Assembly (NCBI GenBank): GCA_001627865.1
Contig: LUQO01000043.1
Span: forward strand, 1 to 39,959
Reading direction: 5' to 3'
Source of the DNA: SAR324 cluster bacterium REDSEA-S27_B3
GTDB taxonomy: Bacteria > SAR324 > NAC60-12
Length of the DNA stretch: 39,959 bases
In this document: piece after piece, positions 32,057 through 39,959 of the stretch
How the letters are laid out: every line of letters begins with the position of its first letter
How positions within the stretch are numbered: the first letter of the stretch is position 1
Program-made: the position numbers and the translations under genes
The notes under the pieces: generated by a model
What the model was told of the DNA's origin: nothing
Seen by the model: only the letters and a program-made list of their open reading frames with translations
Database searches by the model: none

Positions 32057-34420
32057 ATGGGCGATTTAATAGGAAAATCAGTTAAACGGGTTGAAGATAA
32101 CCGTTTCATTAAAGGTGAAGGGAAATATACAGATGACTTCAACATGGACAACCAAACCCACGCTGTTTATGTAAGAAGTCCACATGCACACGCGAATATA
32201 AAAGGTGTTGATACTTCAAAGGCAGAAGCGCTGGACGGGGTGGTGAAGGTGTTCACCGGACAGGATATCGCAGACGCGGGCATTGTCGGTTCCATCTGCG
32301 GCTGGCAGGTTGATTTCAAAAATGGCGACACCATGAAGGAGCCGGGTCATCCAATAATGGTAGCAGATAAAGTGCGGCATGTTGGAGATGCTGTTGCACT
32401 GGTAATTGCTGAGAGCAAAAATATAGCCCGAGATGCAGCAGGTCTGGTTGAAGTGAATTATGAAGTCCTGGACGCAGTAGTAAATCCCAAGGAGGCAGCT
32501 CAGGATGGTGCTCCTCTGGTTCATGATGATGTTCCAAATAATACGATTTATGACTGGGAACTTGGCAATAAAGAAGAAACAGACGCGGCTTTTGAAAAAG
32601 CGCACCACATCACTGAACTGTCATACCATAACCAGAAACTCGTACCAAATGCCATTGAGCCCAGGGCTGCATTGGGTCATTTCGATTCCAATGAAGACAA
32701 GTACACCTTGTACACAACATCTCAAAATCCACACCTGGCACGTTTGGTAATCGGGGCATTCGTTTTGAGTATTCCGGAACATAAGCTCCGTGTAATCTCA
32801 CCAGATGTGGGAGGCGGATTCGGAAGTAAAATCTTTGTTTACAATGATGAGTGCGGTGTCCTCTGGGCAGCAAAACAGATTGGCCGTCCTGTGAAGTGGA
32901 CTGCAGACAGGACAGAAGCATTTTTCACTGACTGCCATGGACGTGATCATGTCACAGACGCGAAAATAGCTTTGGACAAAGAAGGAAAAATCATAGGGCT
33001 GCGTACAAAAACCTATGCTTCACTGGGGGCATATTTATCTAATTTCTCATCATGTGTGCCAACATATCTGCATGGAACACTGATGCAGGGATTATACACC
33101 ACACCGGCTATCCATGTTGATGTGACTGCTGTGGTAACGCATACTGTTCCTGTTGATGCTCTTCGCGGCGCGGGCCGTCCGGAAGCAACTTATGGCATCG
33201 AACGGCTGGTAGAAACAGCCGCTCGTGAAATTGGGATGGATCCTGCTGAATTCCGTCTTAAAAATTTCATTCCACCATTTGATGGTGTAAAACAACCGGG
33301 CTACCAGACCCAGGTTGCTTTGCAATATGATAGTGGAAACTACGAAGGAGCATTAAAGAAAGCCCTCAAAAATGCTAATTATGAAAAACTGAAAAAAGAC
33401 AGGGACAAGGCTCGTGCTGAAGGCAAGCTGCTGGGAATCGGTTTTTCAACTTACATTGAAGCATGCGGCATCGCCCCTTCAGCGGTGGTTGGTTCCCTGG
33501 GGGCTCGTGTAGGATTATATGATGCTGCAAGCATCCGGGTTCATCCGACTGGCAAGGTAACCATCTATAGCGGGGCACATTCGCATGGACAAGGTCATGA
33601 AACCACATTTTCCCAAATAGTTGCTGATTCCTTCGGGATCGGTATGGAGGATGTGAATGTAGTCCATGGTGATACTGAAAGTGTACCGTTTGGTATGGGA
33701 ACCTATGGATCCCGCAGCCTTGCTGTATGTGGAAGCGCGATCATGAAAAGCGTGGATAAAGTCAAAGAAAAAGGAGCACGTATTGCCGCGCATAAACTGG
33801 AATGTTCGCCGGATGATCTTGAATTCGCAAATGGATCATGGACTGTAAAAGGCACAGATAAATCAGTTGGATTTGGTGATGTCGCATTAACCGCTTATGT
33901 CCCGCACAGTTATCCTGAAAATGAGGAACCCGGATTGGACTTCGCAAGTTTTTACGATCCTGCAAATTTTGTATTTCCGTTTGGCGCACATATATGCGTA
34001 GTTGAAGTTGACAAGGAAACCGGACAAGTAAAAATAGTAAGATATGTAACCGTAGATGATGCGGGAAATATTATTAATCCGATGATTGTTGACGGTCAGG
34101 TTCACGGAGGAGTAGCTCATGGAATTGGTCAGGCACTTTATGAAGGAGCGGTTTATGACGATTCCGGACAATTGCTGAACGGCTCCATGCTGGACTACTG
34201 CATGCCAAGAGCAGACAACTTTCCAATGTTTGAAACAGATACCACCGTAACTCCATGTCCACACAACCCGTTGGGTGTGAAGGGTATCGGTGAAGCAGGA
34301 ACGATTGGTTCTACGCCGGCTGTTGTCAACGCGGTGATTGATGCTCTGTCAGATTACGGAGTAAAGGATTTACAGATGCCACTTACTCCGCAAAGTGTCT
34401 GGGCTGCAATGCAAAGCTGA
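32057..34420 (+). CDS. Molybdopterin subunit of a molybdenum hydroxylase (CoxL-like, form II type)
   Basis: A 787-residue Mo-cofactor subunit of the xanthine oxidase/aerobic CO dehydrogenase family. Visible landmarks are the Mo-pterin motif VGGGFGSK (251-258), the active-site loop ALRGAGR (368-374), and GIGEAG near the C-terminus with the catalytic Glu. Form I CO dehydrogenases carry AYRCSFR in the loop; this protein has the GAGR type found in form II (BMS), so CO oxidation is not established. An aldehyde, aromatic or purine-like substrate is equally possible. The operon order S-L-M differs from M-S-L of classic form I cox clusters. AGGAG precedes the ATG. Confidence 0.92.
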   Translation: MGDLIGKSVKRVEDNRFIKGEGKYTDDFNMDNQTHAVYVRSPHAHANIKGVDTSKAEALDGVVKVFTGQDIADAGIVGSICGWQVDFKNGDTMKEPGHPIMVADKVRHVGDAVALVIAESKNIARDAAGLVEVNYEVLDAVVNPKEAAQDGAPLVHDDVPNNTIYDWELGNKEETDAAFEKAHHITELSYHNQKLVPNAIEPRAALGHFDSNEDKYTLYTTSQNPHLARLVIGAFVLSIPEHKLRVISPDVGGGFGSKIFVYNDECGVLWAAKQIGRPVKWTADRTEAFFTDCHGRDHVTDAKIALDKEGKIIGLRTKTYASLGAYLSNFSSCVPTYLHGTLMQGLYTTPAIHVDVTAVVTHTVPVDALRGAGRPEATYGIERLVETAAREIGMDPAEFRLKNFIPPFDGVKQPGYQTQVALQYDSGNYEGALKKALKNANYEKLKKDRDKARAEGKLLGIGFSTYIEACGIAPSAVVGSLGARVGLYDAASIRVHPTGKVTIYSGAHSHGQGHETTFSQIVADSFGIGMEDVNVVHGDTESVPFGMGTYGSRSLAVCGSAIMKSVDKVKEKGARIAAHKLECSPDDLEFANGSWTVKGTDKSVGFGDVALTAYVPHSYPENEEPGLDFASFYDPANFVFPFGAHICVVEVDKETGQVKIVRYVTVDDAGNIINPMIVDGQVHGGVAHGIGQALYEGAVYDDSGQLLNGSMLDYCMPRADNFPMFETDTTVTPCPHNPLGVKGIGEAGTIGSTPAVVNAVIDALSDYGVKDLQMPLTPQSVWAAMQS

Positions 34421-34469
34421 TTATTAGTAAAAAATTTGATTTAACTAACTCACTATAAAAGAGGTAAAA

Positions 34470-35321
34470 ATGATTCCTGAATCTTTTGATTATCAACGAG
34501 CAGGTTCTGTGAGGGAGGCGCTTGCTTTGCTTAAGCAGCATGGTGATGAGGCAAAAATACTGGCAGGAGGTCACAGCCTTGTTCCAACCATGAAGCTGCG
34601 GCTGGCTACTCCGGGAACACTGATCGACATAGGTGGCATTTCTGAACTGAAATACATAAACGACAAAGGAGATTACCTGGCAATTGGTGCCGGTACCACC
34701 CACTGGATGGTCGAATCTTCAAGTCTGGTTCAGCAAAAAGCTCCGGCTTTGAGCCAGGCAGCCGCGCAGATTGGTGATGTCCAGGTTCGTAACCGCGGAA
34801 CAATCGGCGGTGTTCTGGCACACTCTGATCCGCAGGCTGATTATCCGGGTGTAGTGCTGGCTCTGAATGCCACCATCATTGCTGAAGGCTCCGGAGGAGA
34901 ACGCACAATTGAAGCAGCTGATTATTTCACCGGGCTTTGGGAAACCGCGTTGGGCGATAATGAAATCCTGACTGAGGTCCGAATTCCAACTGACAGCGCC
35001 AATGCAAATTCATGCTATCTCAAATTCCCCCAGCCGGCATCCCGTTATCCTTATGTGGGATGTGCCGTGGCAATGGACAAATCCGGAGGAAATTGTTCTG
35101 ATGTCCGTGTAGGTTTCAGCGGAGTAGCAGAATCAGCATTTCGTGACGACGGAGTTGAAGACGCGATCAGGGGACAGGCGCTCAACGATGATACAATTGC
35201 AGCAGCCTCAGCAAAATCTGCCGAAGGACGCAGTGTTCTCAGTGATTATTTTGTCAGCGAAGAATACCGGCGGGCAATGGCACAGGTTTATGCTAAACGC
35301 GCGTTGACTCAGCTTTCCTGA
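34470..35321 (+). CDS. FAD-binding subunit of a molybdenum hydroxylase (CoxM-like)
   Basis: A 283-residue flavoprotein of the CoxM/medium-subunit family. FAD motifs AGGHS (about 32-36, in ILAGGHSLVPTMKLRL) and TIGGVLAHSDPQADY (about 111-125) are clear. It would accept electrons from the CoxS-like subunit and pass them to the respiratory chain. GAGGT precedes the ATG at 34470, 49 bases after the large-subunit stop. It is the last gene of the operon; a strong hairpin follows. No Mo-cofactor insertion genes (coxD-G, mocA-like) are in the window. Confidence 0.93.
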   Translation: MIPESFDYQRAGSVREALALLKQHGDEAKILAGGHSLVPTMKLRLATPGTLIDIGGISELKYINDKGDYLAIGAGTTHWMVESSSLVQQKAPALSQAAAQIGDVQVRNRGTIGGVLAHSDPQADYPGVVLALNATIIAEGSGGERTIEAADYFTGLWETALGDNEILTEVRIPTDSANANSCYLKFPQPASRYPYVGCAVAMDKSGGNCSDVRVGFSGVAESAFRDDGVEDAIRGQALNDDTIAAASAKSAEGRSVLSDYFVSEEYRRAMAQVYAKRALTQLS

Positions 35322-35341
35322 AAATTTGTTCCTTTCAATTA

Positions 35342-35372
35342 AATCCCTGCCGGTTTTAAATCGGCAGGGATT
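35342..35372. terminator. Strong terminator hairpin after the cox-like operon
   Basis: AATCCCTGCCG (35342-35352) and CGGCAGGGATT (35362-35372) form a perfect 11-pair stem around a 9-base AT-rich loop. The following TTGTTCT on the plus strand is a modest T-tract. It separates the molybdenum hydroxylase operon from the threonine aldolase gene. Confidence 0.7.
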
Positions 35373-35439
35373 GTTCTCACCTTAGAAGTCTTGTCATTCT
35401 TAGTTAAGCAACTGAAATTATTATTCATAAAGCTCGATC

Positions 35440-36462
35440 ATGATTGATTTGCGCAGCGATACAGTTACTCTTCCCACAGCTGAAATGCGGGAAGCAATGG
35501 CCAACGCATCTGTTGGAGATGATGTTTTTGGAGATGATCCAACGGTCAACGAACTGGAAGCACGGGTTGCTGAAATTCTTGGAAAAGAAGCTGCGGTTTA
35601 CATGCCCTCCGGAACAATGACTAACCAAACGGCAGTACGCACTCATACAGAGCCAGGGGACGAAATATTGCTTGACCAGAACGCGCACGTTTATTTTTAT
35701 GAAGCCGGAGCAACCGCGGCGCTTTCCGGAGCAATTTGTCGTTTAATCCCCGGAAACAGGGGTGTTTTTGGCTCAGAGGAAATGGAAACTGTTTTCAGGG
35801 AGATTGATTCCCATTATCCCCGTACAAAACTGGTATGTGTGGAAAACACTACCAATCGAGGCGGTGGAAAAGTCTGGCCGCTGGAAAAACTTGAGGAAGT
35901 GGAAAAAACTGCTCGTGAAAATGGCTTGAAGATGCATCTTGACGGAGCACGGATCTGGAATGCTGCTGCTGCCTTAAAAGTTCCGGAGAGTGAAATTGCA
36001 AAATATTTTGATTCCGTAAGCGTGTGTTTTTCCAAAGGGCTGGGAGCCCCTGTAGGATCAGCGCTTGTTGGAGACAGTGATTTTATCATGGAGGCAAGAC
36101 GTTTCCGGAAGCAATTTGGAGGAGGAATGAGACAGGCCGGAATCATCGCGGCAGGGGCTTTGTACGCGCTGGAAAATAACCGCGAAAGACTGACGGTTGA
36201 TCACGACAACGCCAAAACTTTTGCCAAAGGACTGGCTGAAATTGAAGGTATCGAAATAGATCCGGATGATGTGGAAACGAATATCGTCAATTTTTGTGTA
36301 CAAGGATACACTGCTCAGGAACTTATACAGAGACTGGATCAGCAGGGCACTTTTGTGCTTCCAAGGGAAACTACAATGATTCGTGCCGTAACAAATTTGA
36401 TGGTATCTGAGACTCAAATTCAACAGGCACTGGAACATATCCGCAACGCCATGTCCTCATAG
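35440..36462 (+). CDS. ltaE: Low-specificity L-threonine aldolase
   Basis: A 340-residue PLP enzyme that splits threonine or allo-threonine to glycine and acetaldehyde in the cytosol. It starts with the family hallmark [20 protein letters not shown]. The PLP site is seen as His83 ([10 protein letters not shown]), Asp168 and Arg171 (LDGARIWNA), and Lys199 ([12 protein letters not shown]). The length matches LtaE (333-345). The product glycine connects it to the one-carbon metabolism implied by DmdA. No clear ribosome binding site is visible upstream of the ATG. Confidence 0.93.
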   Translation: MIDLRSDTVTLPTAEMREAMANASVGDDVFGDDPTVNELEARVAEILGKEAAVYMPSGTMTNQTAVRTHTEPGDEILLDQNAHVYFYEAGATAALSGAICRLIPGNRGVFGSEEMETVFREIDSHYPRTKLVCVENTTNRGGGKVWPLEKLEEVEKTARENGLKMHLDGARIWNAAAALKVPESEIAKYFDSVSVCFSKGLGAPVGSALVGDSDFIMEARRFRKQFGGGMRQAGIIAAGALYALENNRERLTVDHDNAKTFAKGLAEIEGIEIDPDDVETNIVNFCVQGYTAQELIQRLDQQGTFVLPRETTMIRAVTNLMVSETQIQQALEHIRNAMSS

Positions 36463-36573
36463 TTGTTGAACTATGACTTCAGAGTATGTCATTGAATTAT
36501 TTTCAAATAACTGTTTTAATTATCCCCCATTACAGGAATGCTCAAATCTGAATTACAAACCGCTTAATAGAAA

Positions 36574-37494
36574 ATGACTTCACCGAAAACAGGAATTTAC
36601 ACAGCCTCATTAACACCGTTTACTGCTTCATATAACCCAAATGCCCCGGCGCTTATCAGTCATGTGGAATGGCTGCTGGATAATGGATCGGATGGAGTGG
36701 CTTTGCTTGGAAGTACCGGTGAAGCCAATTCAATGACAATCGAACAGCGCCAGGAAATTATTGAAAAGTCTGCAAAAAAACTCCCTGTTGACCGCCTGAT
36801 GATCGGCACAGGATCCTGCTCATTGCAGGACGTGGTACGTTTGACTAAAGCCAGCATTGATGCCGGTGTTTATACTGTTTTGGTTCTTCCTCCCTTTTAT
36901 TATAAACCTCAAAGCGACGAAAGCGTAATCCGTTTTTTTTCAGAATTGATTTCTGCTGTGGATGATTCCGGGCTGCGTATTGTTTTTTACAATTTCCCAA
37001 AATTCACCGGATACAATTTTGATCACAATGTCCTCAACCAGTTAAAAAGTAATTTCGGAGAAATTGCTGCAGGCATCAAAGACAGTTCCGGAAACTGGGA
37101 CAACATGCTGGCTGTGGCGCAAAATGTTCCGGACCTGATGGTGTATGCGGGAACAGAAAAATTTCTGCTGGAAATTTTGAAGAATGGCGGGGCAGGCTCC
37201 ATTACAGCCACAGCAAACCTACTTGCTGCTGAATGTCAGCAGGTGTTCCAGGCATGGAAAAATGAGCAGAATCAGGACGCCGAGCATAAGCAGAAAAAAT
37301 TAACTTTACTGCGCAAGGCATTTGAAAGCTATCCGTTTGTTTCCGGACTGAAAAGTATTTTTGCTGATCAAAAAAGCTCCGCGGAGTGGGAACACGTGCT
37401 GCCGCCTTTTGACGGATTGAATAGTGATCAGTTGGATGAATTAAAGGAAAACATAAAACAATTAGGACTGGATTTAAGCCAGCGCCTGAATTAG
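36574..37494 (+). CDS. Dihydrodipicolinate synthase/N-acetylneuraminate lyase family protein
   Basis: A 306-residue class I aldolase of the DHDPS/NAL family. The Schiff-base lysine is Lys169 (AGIKDSSGNW), Tyr139 is in FYNFPKFTG and the substrate loop is LLGSTGEANSM (45-55). Biosynthetic DapA normally has GTTGE in the loop and YNVP before the lysine; here GSTGE and YNFP are seen, so a catabolic keto-acid aldolase or dehydratase is more likely than lysine synthesis. It follows the threonine aldolase by 111 bases on the same strand. Confidence 0.87.
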   Translation: MTSPKTGIYTASLTPFTASYNPNAPALISHVEWLLDNGSDGVALLGSTGEANSMTIEQRQEIIEKSAKKLPVDRLMIGTGSCSLQDVVRLTKASIDAGVYTVLVLPPFYYKPQSDESVIRFFSELISAVDDSGLRIVFYNFPKFTGYNFDHNVLNQLKSNFGEIAAGIKDSSGNWDNMLAVAQNVPDLMVYAGTEKFLLEILKNGGAGSITATANLLAAECQQVFQAWKNEQNQDAEHKQKKLTLLRKAFESYPFVSGLKSIFADQKSSAEWEHVLPPFDGLNSDQLDELKENIKQLGLDLSQRLN

Positions 37495-37665
37495 AGCCGA
37501 GTTTCAGTTCAGTTTGCTTTGGTAAAAAATTAAGGCGGGCTGAAAGTATTTTGAGAAAAACGGTCAAATATATGCAAGGAGAAATTGTGAGGAACGCGTA
37601 ACTGAATTCAAAAACTAGGGATTGTTATAAGAGAAGCGTTTCGCAACTATCAAAAAGATATAATT

Positions 37666-38343
37666 ATGAACGAAGAACTTTATTTGGTGGCCTACAAGGA
37701 CATCGAGCAAAAAGAAATTGACGAAGCCCTCTGGCTTAAGGCAATGTCTCATGCCGGTGGTGATAAAACAAGAGCCAAGTGGGTCTATATTGAATTAAGA
37801 GTCGATCAAATGCTGCGTGATCCTGCCCTGCGGCACAGCGTCAGCAGAAAGGCCCGTAAGCCAACTCATCAATCAGGAGCTTTTATGATGTGGTTCAGCA
37901 TACTTTTTTTCCTTGCAATCACTGTTACAGTAGTGACACTGGATTTTGCCAGTTTAACACTTGATTTATCTAATGGATTTTACTTTCTTGATCTGCCTTC
38001 CCTGCTGCTGGTTTTGCCGGTGGCCGTTTTTTTCGGAATTTCGGCAACTTCATGGCGCAGTTTCGGACGATGCTGGACCTATACACTAGGAAGCGCCAAG
38101 CAGGTTTCCATTTCTGATGCCAATTCGGTCGCGAGATGCCTGAAAGTTATGGGTGATGTTTCACTGATCATGGGAATTATCGGCACCTTTATTGGAGTGA
38201 TATTTTCACTAAATTATTTACAACAAGGGGCAAATCTAGCACCGGCAATAGGAATTGCAGTAGTTACATTGTTTTATGGTTTTTTGTTTAAGCTTCTTTC
38301 ATATGTTGCAGAACAGCGTGTACGCAATCTTTACCTGAACTGA
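37666..38343 (+). CDS. MotA/TolQ/ExbB-like membrane protein
   Basis: A 225-residue inner-membrane protein. The cytosolic N-terminal part (1-70) includes ALWLKAMSHAGGDKTRAKWV, followed by four hydrophobic segments at about 73-92, 109-127, 160-182 and 190-212. LDLPSLLLVLPVAVFF resembles the second-helix region of MotA, and GDVSLIMGIIGTFIGVIFSL with IGIAVVTLFYGFL resembles the proton-channel helices of MotA/TolQ/ExbB. The large cytoplasmic domain of MotA between helices 2 and 3 is reduced to about 30 residues. No MotB-, ExbD- or TolR-like partner is nearby. The resemblance is by eye only; its function is unknown. Confidence 0.55.
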   Translation: MNEELYLVAYKDIEQKEIDEALWLKAMSHAGGDKTRAKWVYIELRVDQMLRDPALRHSVSRKARKPTHQSGAFMMWFSILFFLAITVTVVTLDFASLTLDLSNGFYFLDLPSLLLVLPVAVFFGISATSWRSFGRCWTYTLGSAKQVSISDANSVARCLKVMGDVSLIMGIIGTFIGVIFSLNYLQQGANLAPAIGIAVVTLFYGFLFKLLSYVAEQRVRNLYLN

Positions 38344-38661
38344 TTTATCCTCAAATTTCCTTCCTCAAATTAAAATTTCCCACATCCTGATCTGAGACTT
38401 TATTGCATTGTAAGGTCTTCATATAAAAATAATTTTGACTTTTTGTCAGAAAAAAATAAGAATTATAACCTTTCATTAGGTACACTTCCTGATTAAATTG
38501 AAGTGTAAAACCATGGTTGGTGAAGAAGACTGTTGCTGCCAACTGTTAGCATATTCACAATAAACTGCTGATGGTTCTCCTGAATAATAGTCATCATCAC
38601 TGCCGTTAACCCTAAACCAGCTTGTTTTTCAATAAGCTGTTTCAAAAGCTTAAAGGTAAAA
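38344..38661 (+). promoter_or_regulatory. Long intergenic region and probable rpsA leader
   Basis: 318 bases with no gene seen. A -10-like TATAAC is at 38464-38469, giving a possible leader of about 190 bases. Within it, ACACTTC (38482-38488) pairs with GAAGTGT (38500-38506). Near the start codon AAGCT (38634-38638) can pair either with AGCTT upstream (38619-38623) or with AGCTT downstream (38647-38651); the downstream hairpin ends right at the AAAGG ribosome binding site (38652-38656). Such exclusive structures could control S1 translation, but this is inferred. Confidence 0.4.
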
Positions 38662-39959
38662 GTGAGTGATCAAGAAAACGCAACTCCAACTCCCCCCGAA
38701 ACTACTCCCAAAATTACACCATCAAAACCTGATCCGATAGTTTTTTTAGAAGACGACGAAGATTTTGATCCGCTCTATGAAAACAGTCTGCAGGGTTTTC
38801 AGGAAGAAGAAATTGTTACCGGAAAGGTGACAGAAATTACAGATGATTTTGTGACAGTTGACATTGGATTCAAATCTGATTGTCTGATTGCGGCAAACGA
38901 ATTCCAGAATAATGAAGGTGAAATTAAGGTTGAAATAGGTGAAGAGGTAGAAGTCTATGTTGAAGCTCTTGAAGCGGATGAGGACGGAGTAACATATCTC
39001 TCAAAAACAAAAGCGGAAAAGGTACGTACCTGGGAGAAAATAGGTGAAATCTATGAAGAAGGCGGAATCGTGCGCGGTACAATTGTGGCCCGAATCAAAG
39101 GCGGACTTTCAGTGGATATTGGGATCAAGGCTTTTTTGCCTGGATCCCAGGTGGATTTACGTCCTGTGCGCAATCTTGATAAATTGATTGGCGAAGAATT
39201 TGAATTTAAGGTTCTGAAATTTAACCAGAAACGCGGAAACATTGTTCTTTCCCGCAGAGTTTTACTGGAAATTGACCGTGATGAAAAACGTCTGCAAACG
39301 CTGGAAATACTTAAAGAAGGAGCTTTGATTACAGGTTATATCAAGAACATCACTGATTATGGAGTTTTTGTAGATCTGGGAGGAGTTGATGGATTGCTTC
39401 ATATTACAGACATGACATGGGGGCGCATAATGCATCCTTCAGAAATGTTTGAAATTGGCGACGAAGTTGAAGTTGTGGTGCTCAAGTATTTCCCGGAAGA
39501 TCAAAAAGTCTCACTTGGACTCAAGCAAAAGGCGCAGAATCCCTGGGATGTTGTGGAACAAAAATATGCCTTAGGAACAAAGGTGCCCGGAAAGATTGTA
39601 AGTCTGACAGAATATGGCGCGTTTATAGAAATTGAGCCCGGAGTGGAAGGACTTATACATGTGTCTGAAATGTCATGGACTAAAAAAGTTCGGCATCCCT
39701 CAAAGATTGTTGAGCTTGGCCAAATGGTTGAAGCAATCGTCAAAGACCTTGACGTGGAACGCAAAAGGATTTCACTCTCAATTAAAGAGGTGCAGGCAAA
39801 TCCATGGAAGCTGGCACTTGACCGTTATCCGGTCGGATGCACCGTCAAAGGTACAATACGAAATATAACAGATTTCGGAATTTTTGTAGGACTTGATGAG
39901 GGAATTGACGGATTGGTTCATGTGTCTGATATTTCATGGAAACAACGTGAATGCAAGCC
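38662..39959 (+). CDS. rpsA: 30S ribosomal protein S1, partial (runs off right edge)
   Basis: An open frame from GTG at 38662 to the last base gives about 432 residues of tandem S1 (OB-fold) RNA-binding domains. S1 repeats are recognised by GYIKNITDYGVFVDLGGVDG, GKIVSLTEYGAFIEIEPGVEG and GTIRNITDFGIFVGLDEGID, each followed by LLHITDM/LIHVSEM/LVHVSDI. Two more degenerate repeats precede them, making five here of an expected six. The first 45 residues are an acidic and Pro/Thr-rich tail (TPTPPETTPK, LEDDEDFD). AAAGG lies five bases before the GTG and no ATG occurs in the first 100 residues, so GTG is the likely start. S1 helps ribosomes bind mRNA. Confidence 0.95.
   Translation, partial: MSDQENATPTPPETTPKITPSKPDPIVFLEDDEDFDPLYENSLQGFQEEEIVTGKVTEITDDFVTVDIGFKSDCLIAANEFQNNEGEIKVEIGEEVEVYVEALEADEDGVTYLSKTKAEKVRTWEKIGEIYEEGGIVRGTIVARIKGGLSVDIGIKAFLPGSQVDLRPVRNLDKLIGEEFEFKVLKFNQKRGNIVLSRRVLLEIDRDEKRLQTLEILKEGALITGYIKNITDYGVFVDLGGVDGLLHITDMTWGRIMHPSEMFEIGDEVEVVVLKYFPEDQKVSLGLKQKAQNPWDVVEQKYALGTKVPGKIVSLTEYGAFIEIEPGVEGLIHVSEMSWTKKVRHPSKIVELGQMVEAIVKDLDVERKRISLSIKEVQANPWKLALDRYPVGCTVKGTIRNITDFGIFVGLDEGIDGLVHVSDISWKQRECK

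Noticed and set aside
32057..34420. Naming the large subunit as form I CO dehydrogenase (coxL)
   Set aside because: The AYRCSFR loop of form I is absent; the loop reads ALRGAGR.
36574..37494. Lysine biosynthesis gene dapA
   Set aside because: The substrate loop (GSTGE) and YNFP differ from the DapA pattern and the context is catabolic, so only the family name is used.

Overview
The window reads as chromosomal DNA of a heterotrophic, probably marine, proteobacterium-like bacterium. Reasons for this view are a DMSP demethylase (DmdA) next to a DmdB-type CoA ligase, a carnitine-to-glycine-betaine gene set, three phytanoyl-CoA-dioxygenase (PhyH) family enzymes and a CO-dehydrogenase-like molybdenum hydroxylase. 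The SAR324 group is one possible source, but that is an inference and not shown by the sequence. No phage, transposase, plasmid, CRISPR, rRNA or tRNA gene was seen. Base composition is mosaic: most genes are near 45% G+C, while about 4.4-10.5 kb and 18-23.3 kb are clearly richer.

Layout. 1-977: a gene cut by the left edge (minus) and a PrsW-type membrane protease (plus). 995-4280 (minus): a PhyH oxygenase coupled to an HD-domain protein, a class II aldolase/adducin protein and a CurA-like reductase. 4430-13832 (minus): a maleate-isomerase-like racemase, a HisC-like aminotransferase, HyuB and HyuA (all relatively G+C-rich), then BKACE (CdhC-like), a carnitine dehydrogenase-thioesterase fusion and a DMT exporter. 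14026-23332 (plus): a LysR regulator, a TauE/SafE permease, a CocE-type hydrolase and a complete dipeptide-type ABC importer whose two ATPases are fused. 23399-23986 is a broken EEP-family gene. 24100-27292 (plus): two more PhyH enzymes, an alpha/beta-hydrolase remnant, a Phd/YefM-PIN toxin-antitoxin pair with a clear operator, and a RidA-like protein. 27328-28278 (minus): an HSL-family esterase. 28533-37494 (plus): DmdA, DmdB, CoxS-CoxL-CoxM, threonine aldolase and a DHDPS-family aldolase. 37666-39959 (plus): a MotA/ExbB-like membrane protein and the start of ribosomal protein S1 behind a long leader.

How it fits together. Most of the window is uptake and breakdown of small organic molecules. 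Carnitine would be oxidised and cleaved to betainyl-CoA and then glycine betaine. DMSP would be demethylated and its product activated with CoA. Peptide- or amide-like substrates could be imported by the Dpp-type transporter and hydrolysed by CocE- or Hyu-type enzymes. The least explained parts are the PhyH-HD pair, which resembles the PhnY/PhnZ arrangement but has Asp in place of the first iron-binding His, and the Hyu/racemase/aminotransferase cassette.

At the DNA level the palindrome TCCGGA is strikingly over-represented (about 70 copies by eye). It occurs in all three reading frames, mainly in the lower-G+C parts. Two G+C-rich hairpin repeats, a separate inverted repeat and a pair of heptanucleotide arrays lie in intergenic gaps inside the G+C-rich segments.
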